From NCBI GenBank assembly GCA_002421985.1, contig DISF01000016.1, forward strand, positions 16,699 to 77,675: 60,977 bases of DNA, read 5' to 3'. The notes below the pieces were generated by a model. The model was given only the letters and a program-made list of their open reading frames with translations, had not been told where the DNA came from and made no database searches. The position numbers and the translations under genes were made by a program. This document shows, in pieces, positions 26,597 to 37,141 of this stretch. Numbering within the stretch: position 1 is the first letter of the stretch; every line of letters starts with the position of its first letter. Source of the DNA: Roseovarius sp. UBA6217 (GTDB lineage: Bacteria; Pseudomonadota; Alphaproteobacteria; Rhodobacterales; Rhodobacteraceae).

Positions 26597-27061
26597 CTAT
26601 TCCTTCGGCATGTCCATCATCGCGGTAAATTCCGCCTCGGCGGCCAGCTCGCCCGCGACCTCGGCCAGGCCCGCGAATTTCCAGACCTTGCCGCCGGGCT
26701 TGCCACGGCGCGTCTCGACCTTCAGCTCCAGCACATCGCCGGGCACCACCATGCGGCGGAACTTGGCCGCCTCGATGGCCATGAAATAGACCAGCATGTT
26801 GCGATCCTCCAGCCCCAGCGCCGCGCCCACCATCACCGCCGCCGTCTGCGCCATCGCCTCGACGATGGTCACCCCCGGCATGATCGGATGTCCGGGGAAA
26901 TGCCCCTGGAAATGCGGCTCGTTCATCGAGACGTTCTTGATCCCGCGCGCGCTCTGCCAGCCGTCGATATCGACCACCCGATCCACCAGCAGGAACGGGT
27001 AGCGATGCGGGATCAGCCGCTGGATGAGATGAATATCCGCAGATTTCAACGGCGCGCTCAT
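26597..27061 (-). CDS. fabZ: 3-hydroxyacyl-ACP dehydratase FabZ
   Basis: A 154-residue hot-dog-fold dehydratase of fatty acid elongation. The catalytic pair is visible: His54 in HFQGHFPGHP and Glu68 in TIVEAMAQ. It competes with LpxA for 3-hydroxyacyl-ACP, which explains its conserved place directly before lpxA. The 71-base gap to skp upstream is where many proteobacteria carry lpxD; here no gene is present in it. Confidence 0.95.
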   Translation of the reverse strand: MSAPLKSADIHLIQRLIPHRYPFLLVDRVVDIDGWQSARGIKNVSMNEPHFQGHFPGHPIMPGVTIVEAMAQTAAVMVGAALGLEDRNMLVYFMAIEAAKFRRMVVPGDVLELKVETRRGKPGGKVWKFAGLAEVAGELAAEAEFTAMMDMPKE

Positions 27062-27132
27062 GGGTTGTCCTCTCGGGGTTGCGACGCGATGTCCCTAGCA
27101 AGGGTGCCTGCGCGGCGCAAGCGTGGCGGGGG

Positions 27133-27717
27133 CTAGTCTCTGGCGGGGGCGTCGGGGGCGAGGTCGGGGGCGGGGGCGTCGGGGACCGGGGTGTCTGGGG
27201 CCTGCCCTCCCGTCGGCGAGGGCCGCACCTCGGGGCCAGAGCCTATGCCCGCGTCGATGCGCGAGATGGCAACATCGGTCACGTCAACCACATCGGCCCG
27301 CAGTATGACGCTGCGCACATCCACTAGCACCGCCGCCTCGGCCTCGCGCAGCAGATCGCCCAGCACCGGCTGCACCACGCGCATGAACTGCACCGGGGCA
27401 AGATCGCGCTGCCGCTCAAAATCGCGCGACAGCTGTTCGCTCTCGCGGCGCAGTTGCGTCACCTTGGTGTCAAAAGCATTGGCCTTGTCACGAAATTCGG
27501 CGGGCGGGGTTGTCGCGCGCAGTTCGGTCAGCGCCTTTTCCTCGGCCTCAAGCTCGGCCTGAAGACGCTGGCCATAGGCGGTCTCTGCCAGCAAACGCTC
27601 GATATCAATCACCAGAACGTCGCTTTTCACAACCCCGAGCTGTTGCGCCTGCACGGGCATCTGAATCGCCCCGAGGGCGAGGAGCAGCAGCACGAAAAGA
27701 GCCAGCGGTGCGCGCAT
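27133..27717 (-). CDS. OmpH/Skp-family periplasmic chaperone
   Basis: A 194-residue secreted protein with a signal peptide (LALFVLLLLALGAI...VQAQ) and a long charged coiled-coil body (about residues 45-125) typical of Skp, which traps unfolded outer-membrane proteins between its arms before delivery to BamA. An unusual feature is the C-terminal 30 residues, a Pro/Asp/Ala repeat (PDTPVPDAPAPDLAPDAPA) encoded by a GGCGTCGGGGG-like repeat, beyond the usual end of the family. It starts two bases after the bamA stop. Confidence 0.88.
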   Translation of the reverse strand: MRAPLALFVLLLLALGAIQMPVQAQQLGVVKSDVLVIDIERLLAETAYGQRLQAELEAEEKALTELRATTPPAEFRDKANAFDTKVTQLRRESEQLSRDFERQRDLAPVQFMRVVQPVLGDLLREAEAAVLVDVRSVILRADVVDVTDVAISRIDAGIGSGPEVRPSPTGGQAPDTPVPDAPAPDLAPDAPARD

Positions 27718-27719
27718 CC

Positions 27720-30035
27720 TCAGAATTCGGTGCGAACCGTGAGGTTGAATTTCTGCTCGACATCCCCCCGCTCCTTCTGGAGCGCGTTGGAGAAGTTCAT
27801 CCGAAGTGGGCCAAAGGGCGATTCCCAGAACACCGATACGCCCACCACATGACGCGGCTCGAACCCTGTCGAACTGACCTGCTGCACCGCCGGGCTGATG
27901 TTATCCACCCCCCAGATCGACCCGATATCGTAGAACGCACCGCCGGATATGCCATATTCATCTGGCAGGCCGAGCGGAAACTCCGCCTCGAACTTGACCG
28001 CCGCAAAATAATTGCCGCCAAGATGCTCGACACCCTCGACCGGCCCCATGCCGTTCGGCTCGAACCCGCGGATCACCTGGTTGTTGAAGCGGCTCGTGAA
28101 GCGGCTGTTCTGCCCGCTGTTGAACTCGATCGCGCCCGCCTCGACGATGGCGCGCACCACGACATCCTCGTTGAAAACCGAGGTCTGACCCACCAGCCTG
28201 GCCGTGGTCTTGATATACTCGTTGTCACCGCCAAGCCCGGCAAATTCCTGCCCGAAAGACAGCAATATCCCCGATTTCGGGTCAAGCCCCGTGCGGCGCG
28301 TGTCATAGCTGAAATCATAGCCGACCGCACTTGTCCACAAATCGCCCCGGTCGATCTCGTTCTGGAGAATACCGCTAAAGCCGTTGTAATCCGACATATC
28401 CTCGTAGCGAGCATTATAGAACAGGCCAAGCCGCCCGTTCTCGCCGGTGGGAAAGGTCAGGCTGGGGCGGAAAACGCCGATGGCGGTATCAAACTGGCTG
28501 TTGTCGTTGTCGGTTTCCAGGAATGCGAAATCAAGGCCAAACGCCACGTCCCGCCCGAGAAAGGCCGGTTCTACAAAGCCGATATTGTAGTTGAGCGTGT
28601 CGCCGGTGCCCAGGATGTTGAAGCTGAGCTGCTGCCCGCGGCCAAGAAAGTTGCGCTCTGTCACGCCAAATTGCAGGCCTAACCCGGAATTGGTCGAAAA
28701 GCTCGCCCCGACCGACACAGAGCCTGTCGTGGTTTCCTCGACCTTGGTTTCGATGACCACCTGGTCGGGGCGCGACCCTTCCCGAGCGTTGACATCGACA
28801 TCCTCGAAGAAGCGCAGCGCGCGGATGCGCTCCGCGGCCTGGCGGATGGCGCGCGGGTTGAACGGATCGCCCTCGGCGGTATAGAACTGGCGGCGGATCA
28901 CCCGGTCAAGCGTGGTGGTGTTGCCCTCGATGTCGATGCGTTCGACAAAGACGCGCGGCCCGCGCGTCAGCACGAATTCCACATCAAGCGTCAGGTCGCG
29001 ATCATTGCGCGTGACACGCGGCTCGACCCGCAGGAAATCGACGCCCTGACTGACGCCCAGCCGCTCCATCCGGGCGATGGCATTCTCGACGATCTCGGGC
29101 GAATAGATATTTCCAGAGCGCATCTTGAGCGTGTCATGATAGGGTTCTGCATCAACGCCCGCGTAATCGCTGGTGGTGGTGATCTCGCCAAAGCGGAATT
29201 GCTGACCTTCCTGCACCGTGAAGGTGATGAAATAGGCATCTCGCTCGCGCGAAAGCTCGGAATTGACGCCGGTGACACGAAAATCGACATAGCCGCGCGA
29301 ATTGTAGAAATCGGTCAGAACCTGCCGGTCAAAGGCCACGCGATCCTCGACGAAGGTGTCACTCTGGATGAAGGCGCGCAAAAGCCCCGCCTGCTTGCTC
29401 TGGATGGCACGTCGCAGGCGGCGGTCGGAATAGGCGCGGTTGCCCGAAAACCCGATGCGATTGATCTCGATCGCCTTGCCCTCGAACACCTCGAACACAA
29501 GATCGACCCGGTTGTCGCTGCGCCGGATCACCTTGGGGGTGACCCGCGCCGAAATGCGCCCGTTCTGGGCATAGGCCTCGGCGATGATGGCCGCGTCGCG
29601 TTCGGCCTGCGTCGGGCTGAAGACCTGCCGCGGCTTGCTCTGGATAAAGCCGGAAAGATCCTCGTTCTTGATCCTCCTGTTGCCCTCAAAGGCGATGCGG
29701 TTGATCGTCGGGAACTCGGTCACGCGGATCACGAGGCGATTGCCGCGCGGCTCAAGCTCGACCGTCTCGAAAAGACCCGAAGCGAGAATGCGTTGATAGG
29801 CGGCATTAAGCTCGCCCGCGCTCACCGTCTCGCCGCGGGCGATCCCCGAATAGGAAAGGATCGTATCCCCCTCGATTCGCTGGTTTCCCTCGATCGTGAC
29901 ATCGGTAAAGCGGTAGGTTTGCGCCTGCGCCGGCGCGCCGAGCAAGATCACGACAAGCCACAGCGCGGCGATCAAGAAGAAGAAGCCACGCTTGAGAAAG
30001 GCAGCAAGCGGACGAGCCGCAGTGAAATCGCTCAT
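27720..30035 (-). CDS. bamA: Outer-membrane protein assembly factor BamA
   Basis: A 771-residue Omp85 protein. Signal sequence to about residue 38 (APAQAQ), then five POTRA domains (about residues 40-440; starts such as YRFTDVTIEGNQRIEGD and INRIAFEGNRRIKNEDL), then the 16-strand barrel. The lid-lock motif VIRGFEPNGMGP is in the barrel, and the protein ends in an aromatic residue (LTVRTEF). It is the essential core of the BAM complex. In many relatives dxr and rseP precede bamA; here they are replaced by a tiny membrane protein gene, so bamA is the first large gene of the operon. Confidence 0.96.
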   Translation of the reverse strand: MSDFTAARPLAAFLKRGFFFLIAALWLVVILLGAPAQAQTYRFTDVTIEGNQRIEGDTILSYSGIARGETVSAGELNAAYQRILASGLFETVELEPRGNRLVIRVTEFPTINRIAFEGNRRIKNEDLSGFIQSKPRQVFSPTQAERDAAIIAEAYAQNGRISARVTPKVIRRSDNRVDLVFEVFEGKAIEINRIGFSGNRAYSDRRLRRAIQSKQAGLLRAFIQSDTFVEDRVAFDRQVLTDFYNSRGYVDFRVTGVNSELSRERDAYFITFTVQEGQQFRFGEITTTSDYAGVDAEPYHDTLKMRSGNIYSPEIVENAIARMERLGVSQGVDFLRVEPRVTRNDRDLTLDVEFVLTRGPRVFVERIDIEGNTTTLDRVIRRQFYTAEGDPFNPRAIRQAAERIRALRFFEDVDVNAREGSRPDQVVIETKVEETTTGSVSVGASFSTNSGLGLQFGVTERNFLGRGQQLSFNILGTGDTLNYNIGFVEPAFLGRDVAFGLDFAFLETDNDNSQFDTAIGVFRPSLTFPTGENGRLGLFYNARYEDMSDYNGFSGILQNEIDRGDLWTSAVGYDFSYDTRRTGLDPKSGILLSFGQEFAGLGGDNEYIKTTARLVGQTSVFNEDVVVRAIVEAGAIEFNSGQNSRFTSRFNNQVIRGFEPNGMGPVEGVEHLGGNYFAAVKFEAEFPLGLPDEYGISGGAFYDIGSIWGVDNISPAVQQVSSTGFEPRHVVGVSVFWESPFGPLRMNFSNALQKERGDVEQKFNLTVRTEF

Positions 30036-30115
30036 CGGTCAAACCCAGTCAGACACCCCATTGAGCAACGTCACTACCCGGTCTGCCGATGCTTGTCAAA
30101 ACGCGAATGCCCGCG

Positions 30116-30241
30116 TCACAGCGTGCCCAGATATCCCGCCGCCATCAGCGCCACAACAAGCGTCGCGACAAACAGGAGCAAGTCGGCATTCAGCGCCACC
30201 AGCACGGTCGCCCCGCGATAGGCATGTTTGAGGCCGGTCAT
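30116..30241 (-). CDS. Small single-helix membrane protein (41 residues)
   Basis: An ATG at 30241 opens a 41-residue frame: a short basic start (MTGLKHAYRGATV), then one clear membrane helix (LLLFVATLVVALMAAGYL). A purine-rich region (GAAAAGGAACGC) just upstream could serve as a ribosome-binding site. It lies 80 bases before bamA on the same strand and may be co-transcribed. I do not recognise a family; the hydrophobic pattern and position make it a plausible gene, but it could also be chance. Confidence 0.4.
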   Translation of the reverse strand: MTGLKHAYRGATVLVALNADLLLFVATLVVALMAAGYLGTL

Positions 30242-30375
30242 GATGCGTTCCTTTTCGCCAGAGAGTCGGGCACGGCACAGGATGCCCGCCCGCAATGGCG
30301 GATTTTTGCGCAGACCATGGCGAAAATGGGGCACACAGGGGTCAGACAGCGGGCAGGCTGCGGGCGCGCGACGGG

Positions 30376-31518
30376 TTACCGCGCCGCCATGAACGCCGTG
30401 AGCCGCGCCAGCCCCTCCTCGATATCGTCGGTGGCGCGCGCGTAGGAAAACCGCAGCGTGCCGGCACCGCGCACCGGGTCGAAATCAAGGCCCGGCGTCA
30501 CCGCGACGCCCGCGCGCTCCAATATCTCGGCGGCCAGCGCGCGGCTGTCATCGGTGAGGTGGCGCACATCGGCATAGACGTAGAACGCGCCATCGGGCGG
30601 GGCGATCCGGTCGAACCCCGCGCGCGGCAACCCCTCCAGCATGAGCGCACGGTTGCGGGTATAGACCGCGCGGTTGGCCTCGAGTTCCTCGCCACACTCC
30701 ATCGCCGCAAGCGCCGCGATCTGGCTGGCATGGGGAGGGCAGATAAAGAGGTTCTGCGCCAGCCTCTCGATGGTGCGCACGTGATCCTCGGGCACCACCA
30801 TCCAGCCGATGCGCCAGCCGGTCATCGAGAAATACTTGGAGAAGGAATTGATGACATAGCACTCATCGGTGATCTCCAGCGCGCTCACAGCGGGGGCCTC
30901 GTAGTGCAGGCCGTGATATATTTCGTCGCTGATGAACTGCGCGCCGCTGTCTTGTGCCGCCCCGATCAGCGCAGAGAGCGCCGCGCGGTCCAGCATCGTT
31001 CCCGTCGGATTGCCCGGACTGGCCACCAGAAGCCCCGCCAGATCGCGCCCCGCCAGATCCTCTGGCACCGGTTGCAGGCGGTTCTCCGCCGAGGTCTGGA
31101 TATCCACCGGCACCAGATCGAGCGCGCGCAGGATCTGGCGATAGCTGGGATAGCCCGGCGCACCGATGCCCACCCGCGCGCCCGCGTCAAAAAGCGCCGT
31201 GAACGCAAGGATGAACGCCCCCGACGAGCCCGGCGTGACCACCACGCGCGCGGGGTCGAGATCAACGCCATACCACTGTGCGTAATGCCGCGCGATGCGC
31301 GCGCGCAATTCCGGCAGCCCCAGCGCCACCGTATAGCCAAGCGCCCCCGCCTCCATCGCGCGCGCCAAAGCCGCCCGCGCGGCGGCGGGCGCAGGCGTGC
31401 CGGGCTGGCCCACCTCCATGTGGATGATCCGCCGCCCCGCCTCTTCGGCGCGGCGCGCGGCCTCCATCACATCCATCACGATGAACGGATCGACCTTGGA
31501 TCGGCGGGCGCGGCGCAT
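30376..31518 (-). CDS. Pyridoxal-phosphate aminotransferase, class I/II
   Basis: A 380-residue fold-type I aminotransferase. The ATG at 31518 is chosen because an AGGAGGA ribosome-binding site lies five bases upstream. The N-terminal IIHMEVGQPGTPAP, cofactor-binding ATP-loop region (VTPGSSGAFILAF), the Asn/Asp/Tyr residues in SPGNPTG and DEIYHGL, and the PLP lysine in SFSKYFSMTGWRIGW are all present, as is the C-terminal LRFSYA arginine that binds the substrate carboxylate. It resembles aspartate/aromatic aminotransferases, but the amino acid used is uncertain. Divergent from the BepA-like protease gene, 62 bases apart. Confidence 0.9.
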   Translation of the reverse strand: MRRARRSKVDPFIVMDVMEAARRAEEAGRRIIHMEVGQPGTPAPAAARAALARAMEAGALGYTVALGLPELRARIARHYAQWYGVDLDPARVVVTPGSSGAFILAFTALFDAGARVGIGAPGYPSYRQILRALDLVPVDIQTSAENRLQPVPEDLAGRDLAGLLVASPGNPTGTMLDRAALSALIGAAQDSGAQFISDEIYHGLHYEAPAVSALEITDECYVINSFSKYFSMTGWRIGWMVVPEDHVRTIERLAQNLFICPPHASQIAALAAMECGEELEANRAVYTRNRALMLEGLPRAGFDRIAPPDGAFYVYADVRHLTDDSRALAAEILERAGVAVTPGLDFDPVRGAGTLRFSYARATDDIEEGLARLTAFMAAR

Positions 31519-31580
31519 TACATTCCTCCTCAGGTTGGGGCGGCACGGGTCCGTTTCACTGGGAAAGGCAGGCAAGGTCA

Positions 31581-32918
31581 ATGCAGAGAGTGCGGTTTTT
31601 CGCGGCGCTCCTCGCGGTCGTCATCACGCTTGGCACCCTGGGCGCGCCCGCGCGCGCCATCACGCTGCTGCGCGATCCCGATATCGAGCACGGCCTGCGC
31701 CAGCTCGCGGCCCCCGTGCTGCGTGCCGCCGGGCTGAGCGCCGAGCGCGTCGATATCCTCGTGATCGACGCGCCCAGCCTCAACGCCTTTGTCGTGGACG
31801 CCAATTCGATCTTTCTGCATTCGGGCCTGATCCTGCGGATGGACAACGCGGCCATGCTGCAATCGGTGATCGCCCACGAGGCCGCGCATATCGCCAATGG
31901 CCACCTGATGCGCCGCCCCATCAACCTGCGCAACGCCCGCACCGCCGCCGCCCTCGGCACCGCTCTGGCGGGGATCGCGGGGGCGGCGGCGGGCAGCGGC
32001 GAATTCGCGGCAGGGGCCGCGGCGGGAATTCAGGGCGCGGCGATGCGCAGCTTCTTCTCGCATACCCGCGCCGAGGAAAACGCCGCCGATACCAGCGGGA
32101 TGCGCTTCATGCACGCGGCGGGGATCGACCTTTCGGGCGCGGTTCAGGTCATGGACCTGTTTCGCGGGCAGGAATCGCTTTCGGTGACGCGGCAGGATGC
32201 CTATGCGCGCACCCATCCGCTCTCGCGCGACCGCTTTCGCCGGGTGCGCGCGCTGGCCGAGGCGCAGGCAGGCAAGGCCGCGCCAAACCCGACGGCCGAT
32301 TACTGGTTCGCCCGCGCCAAGGGCAAGCTTTCGGCCTTCCAGCGCGCCCCGAAATGGACGCTGGCGCGCGCGGGCGAGACCGGATTCGAGGAAATCCGCC
32401 TGATGCGCGAGGCGGTGGCCCATCACCGGCGCTCGGATCTGGGGCGCGCGCTGCCCGCAATCGACGGGGCCATCGCCGCGCGGCCGGATGATCCCTACCT
32501 GCACGAATTGCGCGGCCAGATCCTGATGGAAAGCCGCCAGATAAAGCCCGCCGTTGCCGCCTATGGGCGCGCCGCCGCACTCGCGCCGGACAACGCGCTC
32601 ATCCTCGGTGCCTATGGGCGCGCGCTGCTGGCCGACGGGCAGGTGGAAAAGGCCGCGCAAATCCTCGAATCGGCGCGCGCACGCGACGGGCGCGACATCC
32701 GCCTGCTGCGCGATCTCGCGCAGGCCGAGGCGCAGATGGGCAATCGCGGCATGGCCTCGGTGCTGACAGCCGAACGTTATGCGATGGCAGGCCGCCTCAA
32801 AGATGCTAGTATCCACGCCAGACGCGCCAGCGACCTGCTGCCACGGGGCTCGCCCGGCTGGCAGAGGGCGCAGGATATACTGGTGGCGGCAGAGGCCGCC
32901 GAGAAACGGAGAAAGTGA
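31581..32918 (+). CDS. Periplasmic M48 metalloprotease with TPR domain (BepA/YfgC-like)
   Basis: A 445-residue secreted protein with a signal peptide ending near residue 26 (APARA). The M48 protease core has the zinc motif HEAAH at residues 99-103 and the third ligand in the later AEENAADTSG segment. The C-terminal third (from about residue 285) is made of TPR repeats (LRGQILMESRQIKPAVAAYGRAA, then similar units), as in BepA, which checks assembly of outer-membrane proteins and of LptD and degrades stalled ones. It heads an operon with two disulphide-exchange proteins, a sensible link because LptD maturation needs disulphide rearrangement. That connection is inference. Confidence 0.88.
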   Translation: MQRVRFFAALLAVVITLGTLGAPARAITLLRDPDIEHGLRQLAAPVLRAAGLSAERVDILVIDAPSLNAFVVDANSIFLHSGLILRMDNAAMLQSVIAHEAAHIANGHLMRRPINLRNARTAAALGTALAGIAGAAAGSGEFAAGAAAGIQGAAMRSFFSHTRAEENAADTSGMRFMHAAGIDLSGAVQVMDLFRGQESLSVTRQDAYARTHPLSRDRFRRVRALAEAQAGKAAPNPTADYWFARAKGKLSAFQRAPKWTLARAGETGFEEIRLMREAVAHHRRSDLGRALPAIDGAIAARPDDPYLHELRGQILMESRQIKPAVAAYGRAAALAPDNALILGAYGRALLADGQVEKAAQILESARARDGRDIRLLRDLAQAEAQMGNRGMASVLTAERYAMAGRLKDASIHARRASDLLPRGSPGWQRAQDILVAAEAAEKRRK

Positions 32919-33670
32919 CCTTGCCCTACCGCCTTGTGACCGCCGCCCTGCTCGCCCTCGGCCTGGCGCTGCCCGCCCACGCGCTCGATCTGTCCACGCT
33001 GAGCGAGGCCGACCGCGCGATCCTGCGCGACGAGATCCGCGCCTACCTGCTGGAAAATCCCGAGGTCATCATGGAGGCCGTGGCCGTACTCGAAGAGCGC
33101 CAGGCCGCCGGTCAGGCCGAGACCGATGTCGCGCTGGTGCGCGCCAATTCGGGCGCGCTCTTTGATGCGCCGGACGACTGGACCGGCGGCAATCCGCAGG
33201 GCGACATCACGCTGGTCGAATTCATGGATTACCGCTGCGGCTATTGCCGCCGCGCCGTGGCCGAGGTCGAGGGCCTGCTCGATGCCGATGGCAATATCCG
33301 CCTCATCCTCAAGGAATTCCCGATCCTCGGGCCCGAGTCGGTCGCCGCGTCGCGCTTTGCCATCGCCACGAAACAGGTGGCGGGTGATGCCGCCTACAAA
33401 TCGGTGCATGACGCGCTCATGTCCTATACCGGCGCGATGAACGTGGCCGGGTTCACCCGGCTTGCCGATGCGCTCGGGCTTGACGCCAATGCCATCACCG
33501 CCGCGATGGACAGCGACGCCGTGACCGAGGTGATCGCCGCCAACCATGCGCTTGCACAGCGGCTGCGCATCAACGGCACGCCCGCCTTCGTGATGGAGGA
33601 CCGGATGCTGCGCGGCTACCTGCCACAAGAGCACATGCAGCAGATCGCCGAAGACATCCGCGCGCAATAG
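32915..33670 (+). CDS. DsbA-family periplasmic thiol-disulphide protein (CGYC)
   Basis: A 251-residue protein starting at a GTG that overlaps the previous stop (GTGA). Signal peptide to about residue 23 (LPAHA). A helical N-terminal stretch with DEIRAYLLENPEVIMEAV (seen in ScsC/DsbA-like proteins that oligomerise) precedes a thioredoxin fold with the active site Cys108-Gly-Tyr-Cys111 in FMDYRCGYCRRA and the cis-proline in NGTPAFV. It likely oxidises or isomerises disulphides in the periplasm. A shorter relative lies directly downstream. Confidence 0.9.
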   Translation: MTLPYRLVTAALLALGLALPAHALDLSTLSEADRAILRDEIRAYLLENPEVIMEAVAVLEERQAAGQAETDVALVRANSGALFDAPDDWTGGNPQGDITLVEFMDYRCGYCRRAVAEVEGLLDADGNIRLILKEFPILGPESVAASRFAIATKQVAGDAAYKSVHDALMSYTGAMNVAGFTRLADALGLDANAITAAMDSDAVTEVIAANHALAQRLRINGTPAFVMEDRMLRGYLPQEHMQQIAEDIRAQ

Positions 33671-34186
33671 ATGATGCATATCGTATGGTCCGTCGCGGTG
33701 GCGCTGCTCACGGGCAGCGCCGCAATCGCGCAACAGCCGCCGCCGCAATCGCGCAGCCCCCTGGGCGAGGCAATCCGCGACGCGCTGATTGCCACACCCG
33801 AGATTCTGCCACCCGGCCCCGGCCTTGGCCTTTCGCGCGCGCCGCTCGATCTTTATGGCGAGGACATCGCCCGCGATCTCGACGTGCTGAGCCACGCCGC
33901 GCCCCACCTTTTCAGCGCCGATCAGCCCGGCTTCGGCCCCAGGGGCACCGCGACCCGCATCGCGCTGTTCACCCGCGCCGATTGCCCCGATTGCGCCACC
34001 GCCATGCAGGAATTGCAGGTGCTGGCCGACCGGATGGGCTTTCGCGTGGCGCTGTTCGATCTCGCGCGCGATGCTGCCCTCGCCCGCGATCTCGGCCTCG
34101 ACATGGCCCCCTCCTACGTCATGCCCGACAGGATGCTGCGCGGGCTGATGCCTGCCATCGTGCTCGAACGCTACCTGTCGGAGTGA
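33671..34186 (+). CDS. Compact secreted thioredoxin-like protein (CPDC)
   Basis: A 171-residue protein starting right after the previous stop (ATGATG; either Met may be used). A signal peptide ends near residue 20 (AAIAQ). The core has FTRADCPDCATAM with Cys105 and Cys108, a likely redox-active pair, and a cis-proline segment APSYVMPDRMLRG. The latter matches the upstream DsbA-like protein (TPAFVMEDRMLRG), and both share an AIRDxL/EIRxxL-PEI segment before the fold, so it looks like a shortened paralogue that has lost the helical insertion. A reducing partner for its neighbour is possible but unproven. Confidence 0.72.
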   Translation: MMHIVWSVAVALLTGSAAIAQQPPPQSRSPLGEAIRDALIATPEILPPGPGLGLSRAPLDLYGEDIARDLDVLSHAAPHLFSADQPGFGPRGTATRIALFTRADCPDCATAMQELQVLADRMGFRVALFDLARDAALARDLGLDMAPSYVMPDRMLRGLMPAIVLERYLSE

Positions 34187-34269
34187 GCGCGCCCCGCAAG
34201 GCCCCTTTCCCCCGGCACCCCGATCGCATAAACACGCGCGCAAAGTGACCGCCGAGGGAATCCCAGCCG

Positions 34270-36435
<2,166 letters not shown>

Positions 36436-36580
36436 TGTTCGCCACCTGACACAAAGTGCCCGCTGCTTCACGGGGGAATGCTCATGGCCTGAAGGCGACG
36501 TTTGCATCTTGCCCCCCGCGCGGAATCAAGGCGCGCTTGCGCGCCGCCGCGCGGGAGTTATCGGCACGGGCGCGCGCCGC

Positions 36581-37141
36581 TCAGTAATCGGCGATCACGC
36601 CCTTTTCGGTCACGATCATGTCGAGCGGCTGATCGGTCGGCTCCAGCGGCAGGCCGTGGGCCTCTTGCGCGGCCCAGGCAAAGCCCACGGCCAGCGTCGG
36701 GCGGCGCGCGCGCAGCATCTCCAGCGTGCGGTCGTAGAAGCCGCCGCCATAGCCCAACCGCCCGCCCGCACGGTCAAACGCCACCAGCGGCACGATGAGA
36801 ATTTCCGGCTCGATGAAGCGGTCCGCCGCGGGCACCATCGCGCCGAAAGGACCCTCGCGCAGCGCGCAGCCCGGCTCCCAGAGCGAGAAGCGCAGCGGCA
36901 GCCCCGCGCCCTCGATCACCGGCACGGCTACGGGGCCATGTGCCGCCGCCTCGGCCATCGCGGGCAGCGGGTCTATCTCGGTGCGGATCGGCATATAGCC
37001 CGCGAGCGGCACCCCGCGATAGCCCGCCAGAACCAAAGACAGATGCGCCGCGGGGGCCGGGTGGCCTGCCCCGTGCGCAGCCTTGCGACGGGCGAATGCG
37101 GCCTTGCGCGCCGCCGCCTTGCGCAGGGCCAGCCCGCTCAT
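36581..37141 (-). CDS. 5-formyltetrahydrofolate cyclo-ligase
   Basis: A 186-residue ATP-dependent enzyme that turns 5-formyl-THF into 5,10-methenyl-THF. Typical features are an N-terminal basic helix (ALRKAAARKAAFARR), SLVLAGYRGVPLAGYMPIRTE and the C-terminal motifs VPLVAFDRAGGRLGYGGGFYDR, which bind folate and ATP. Its ATG overlaps the mgtE stop by four bases, so it is the second gene of that operon. The family is called YgfA/Fau in Escherichia coli, where the gene is joined to the 6S RNA gene. Confidence 0.92.
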   Translation of the reverse strand: MSGLALRKAAARKAAFARRKAAHGAGHPAPAAHLSLVLAGYRGVPLAGYMPIRTEIDPLPAMAEAAAHGPVAVPVIEGAGLPLRFSLWEPGCALREGPFGAMVPAADRFIEPEILIVPLVAFDRAGGRLGYGGGFYDRTLEMLRARRPTLAVGFAWAAQEAHGLPLEPTDQPLDMIVTEKGVIADY

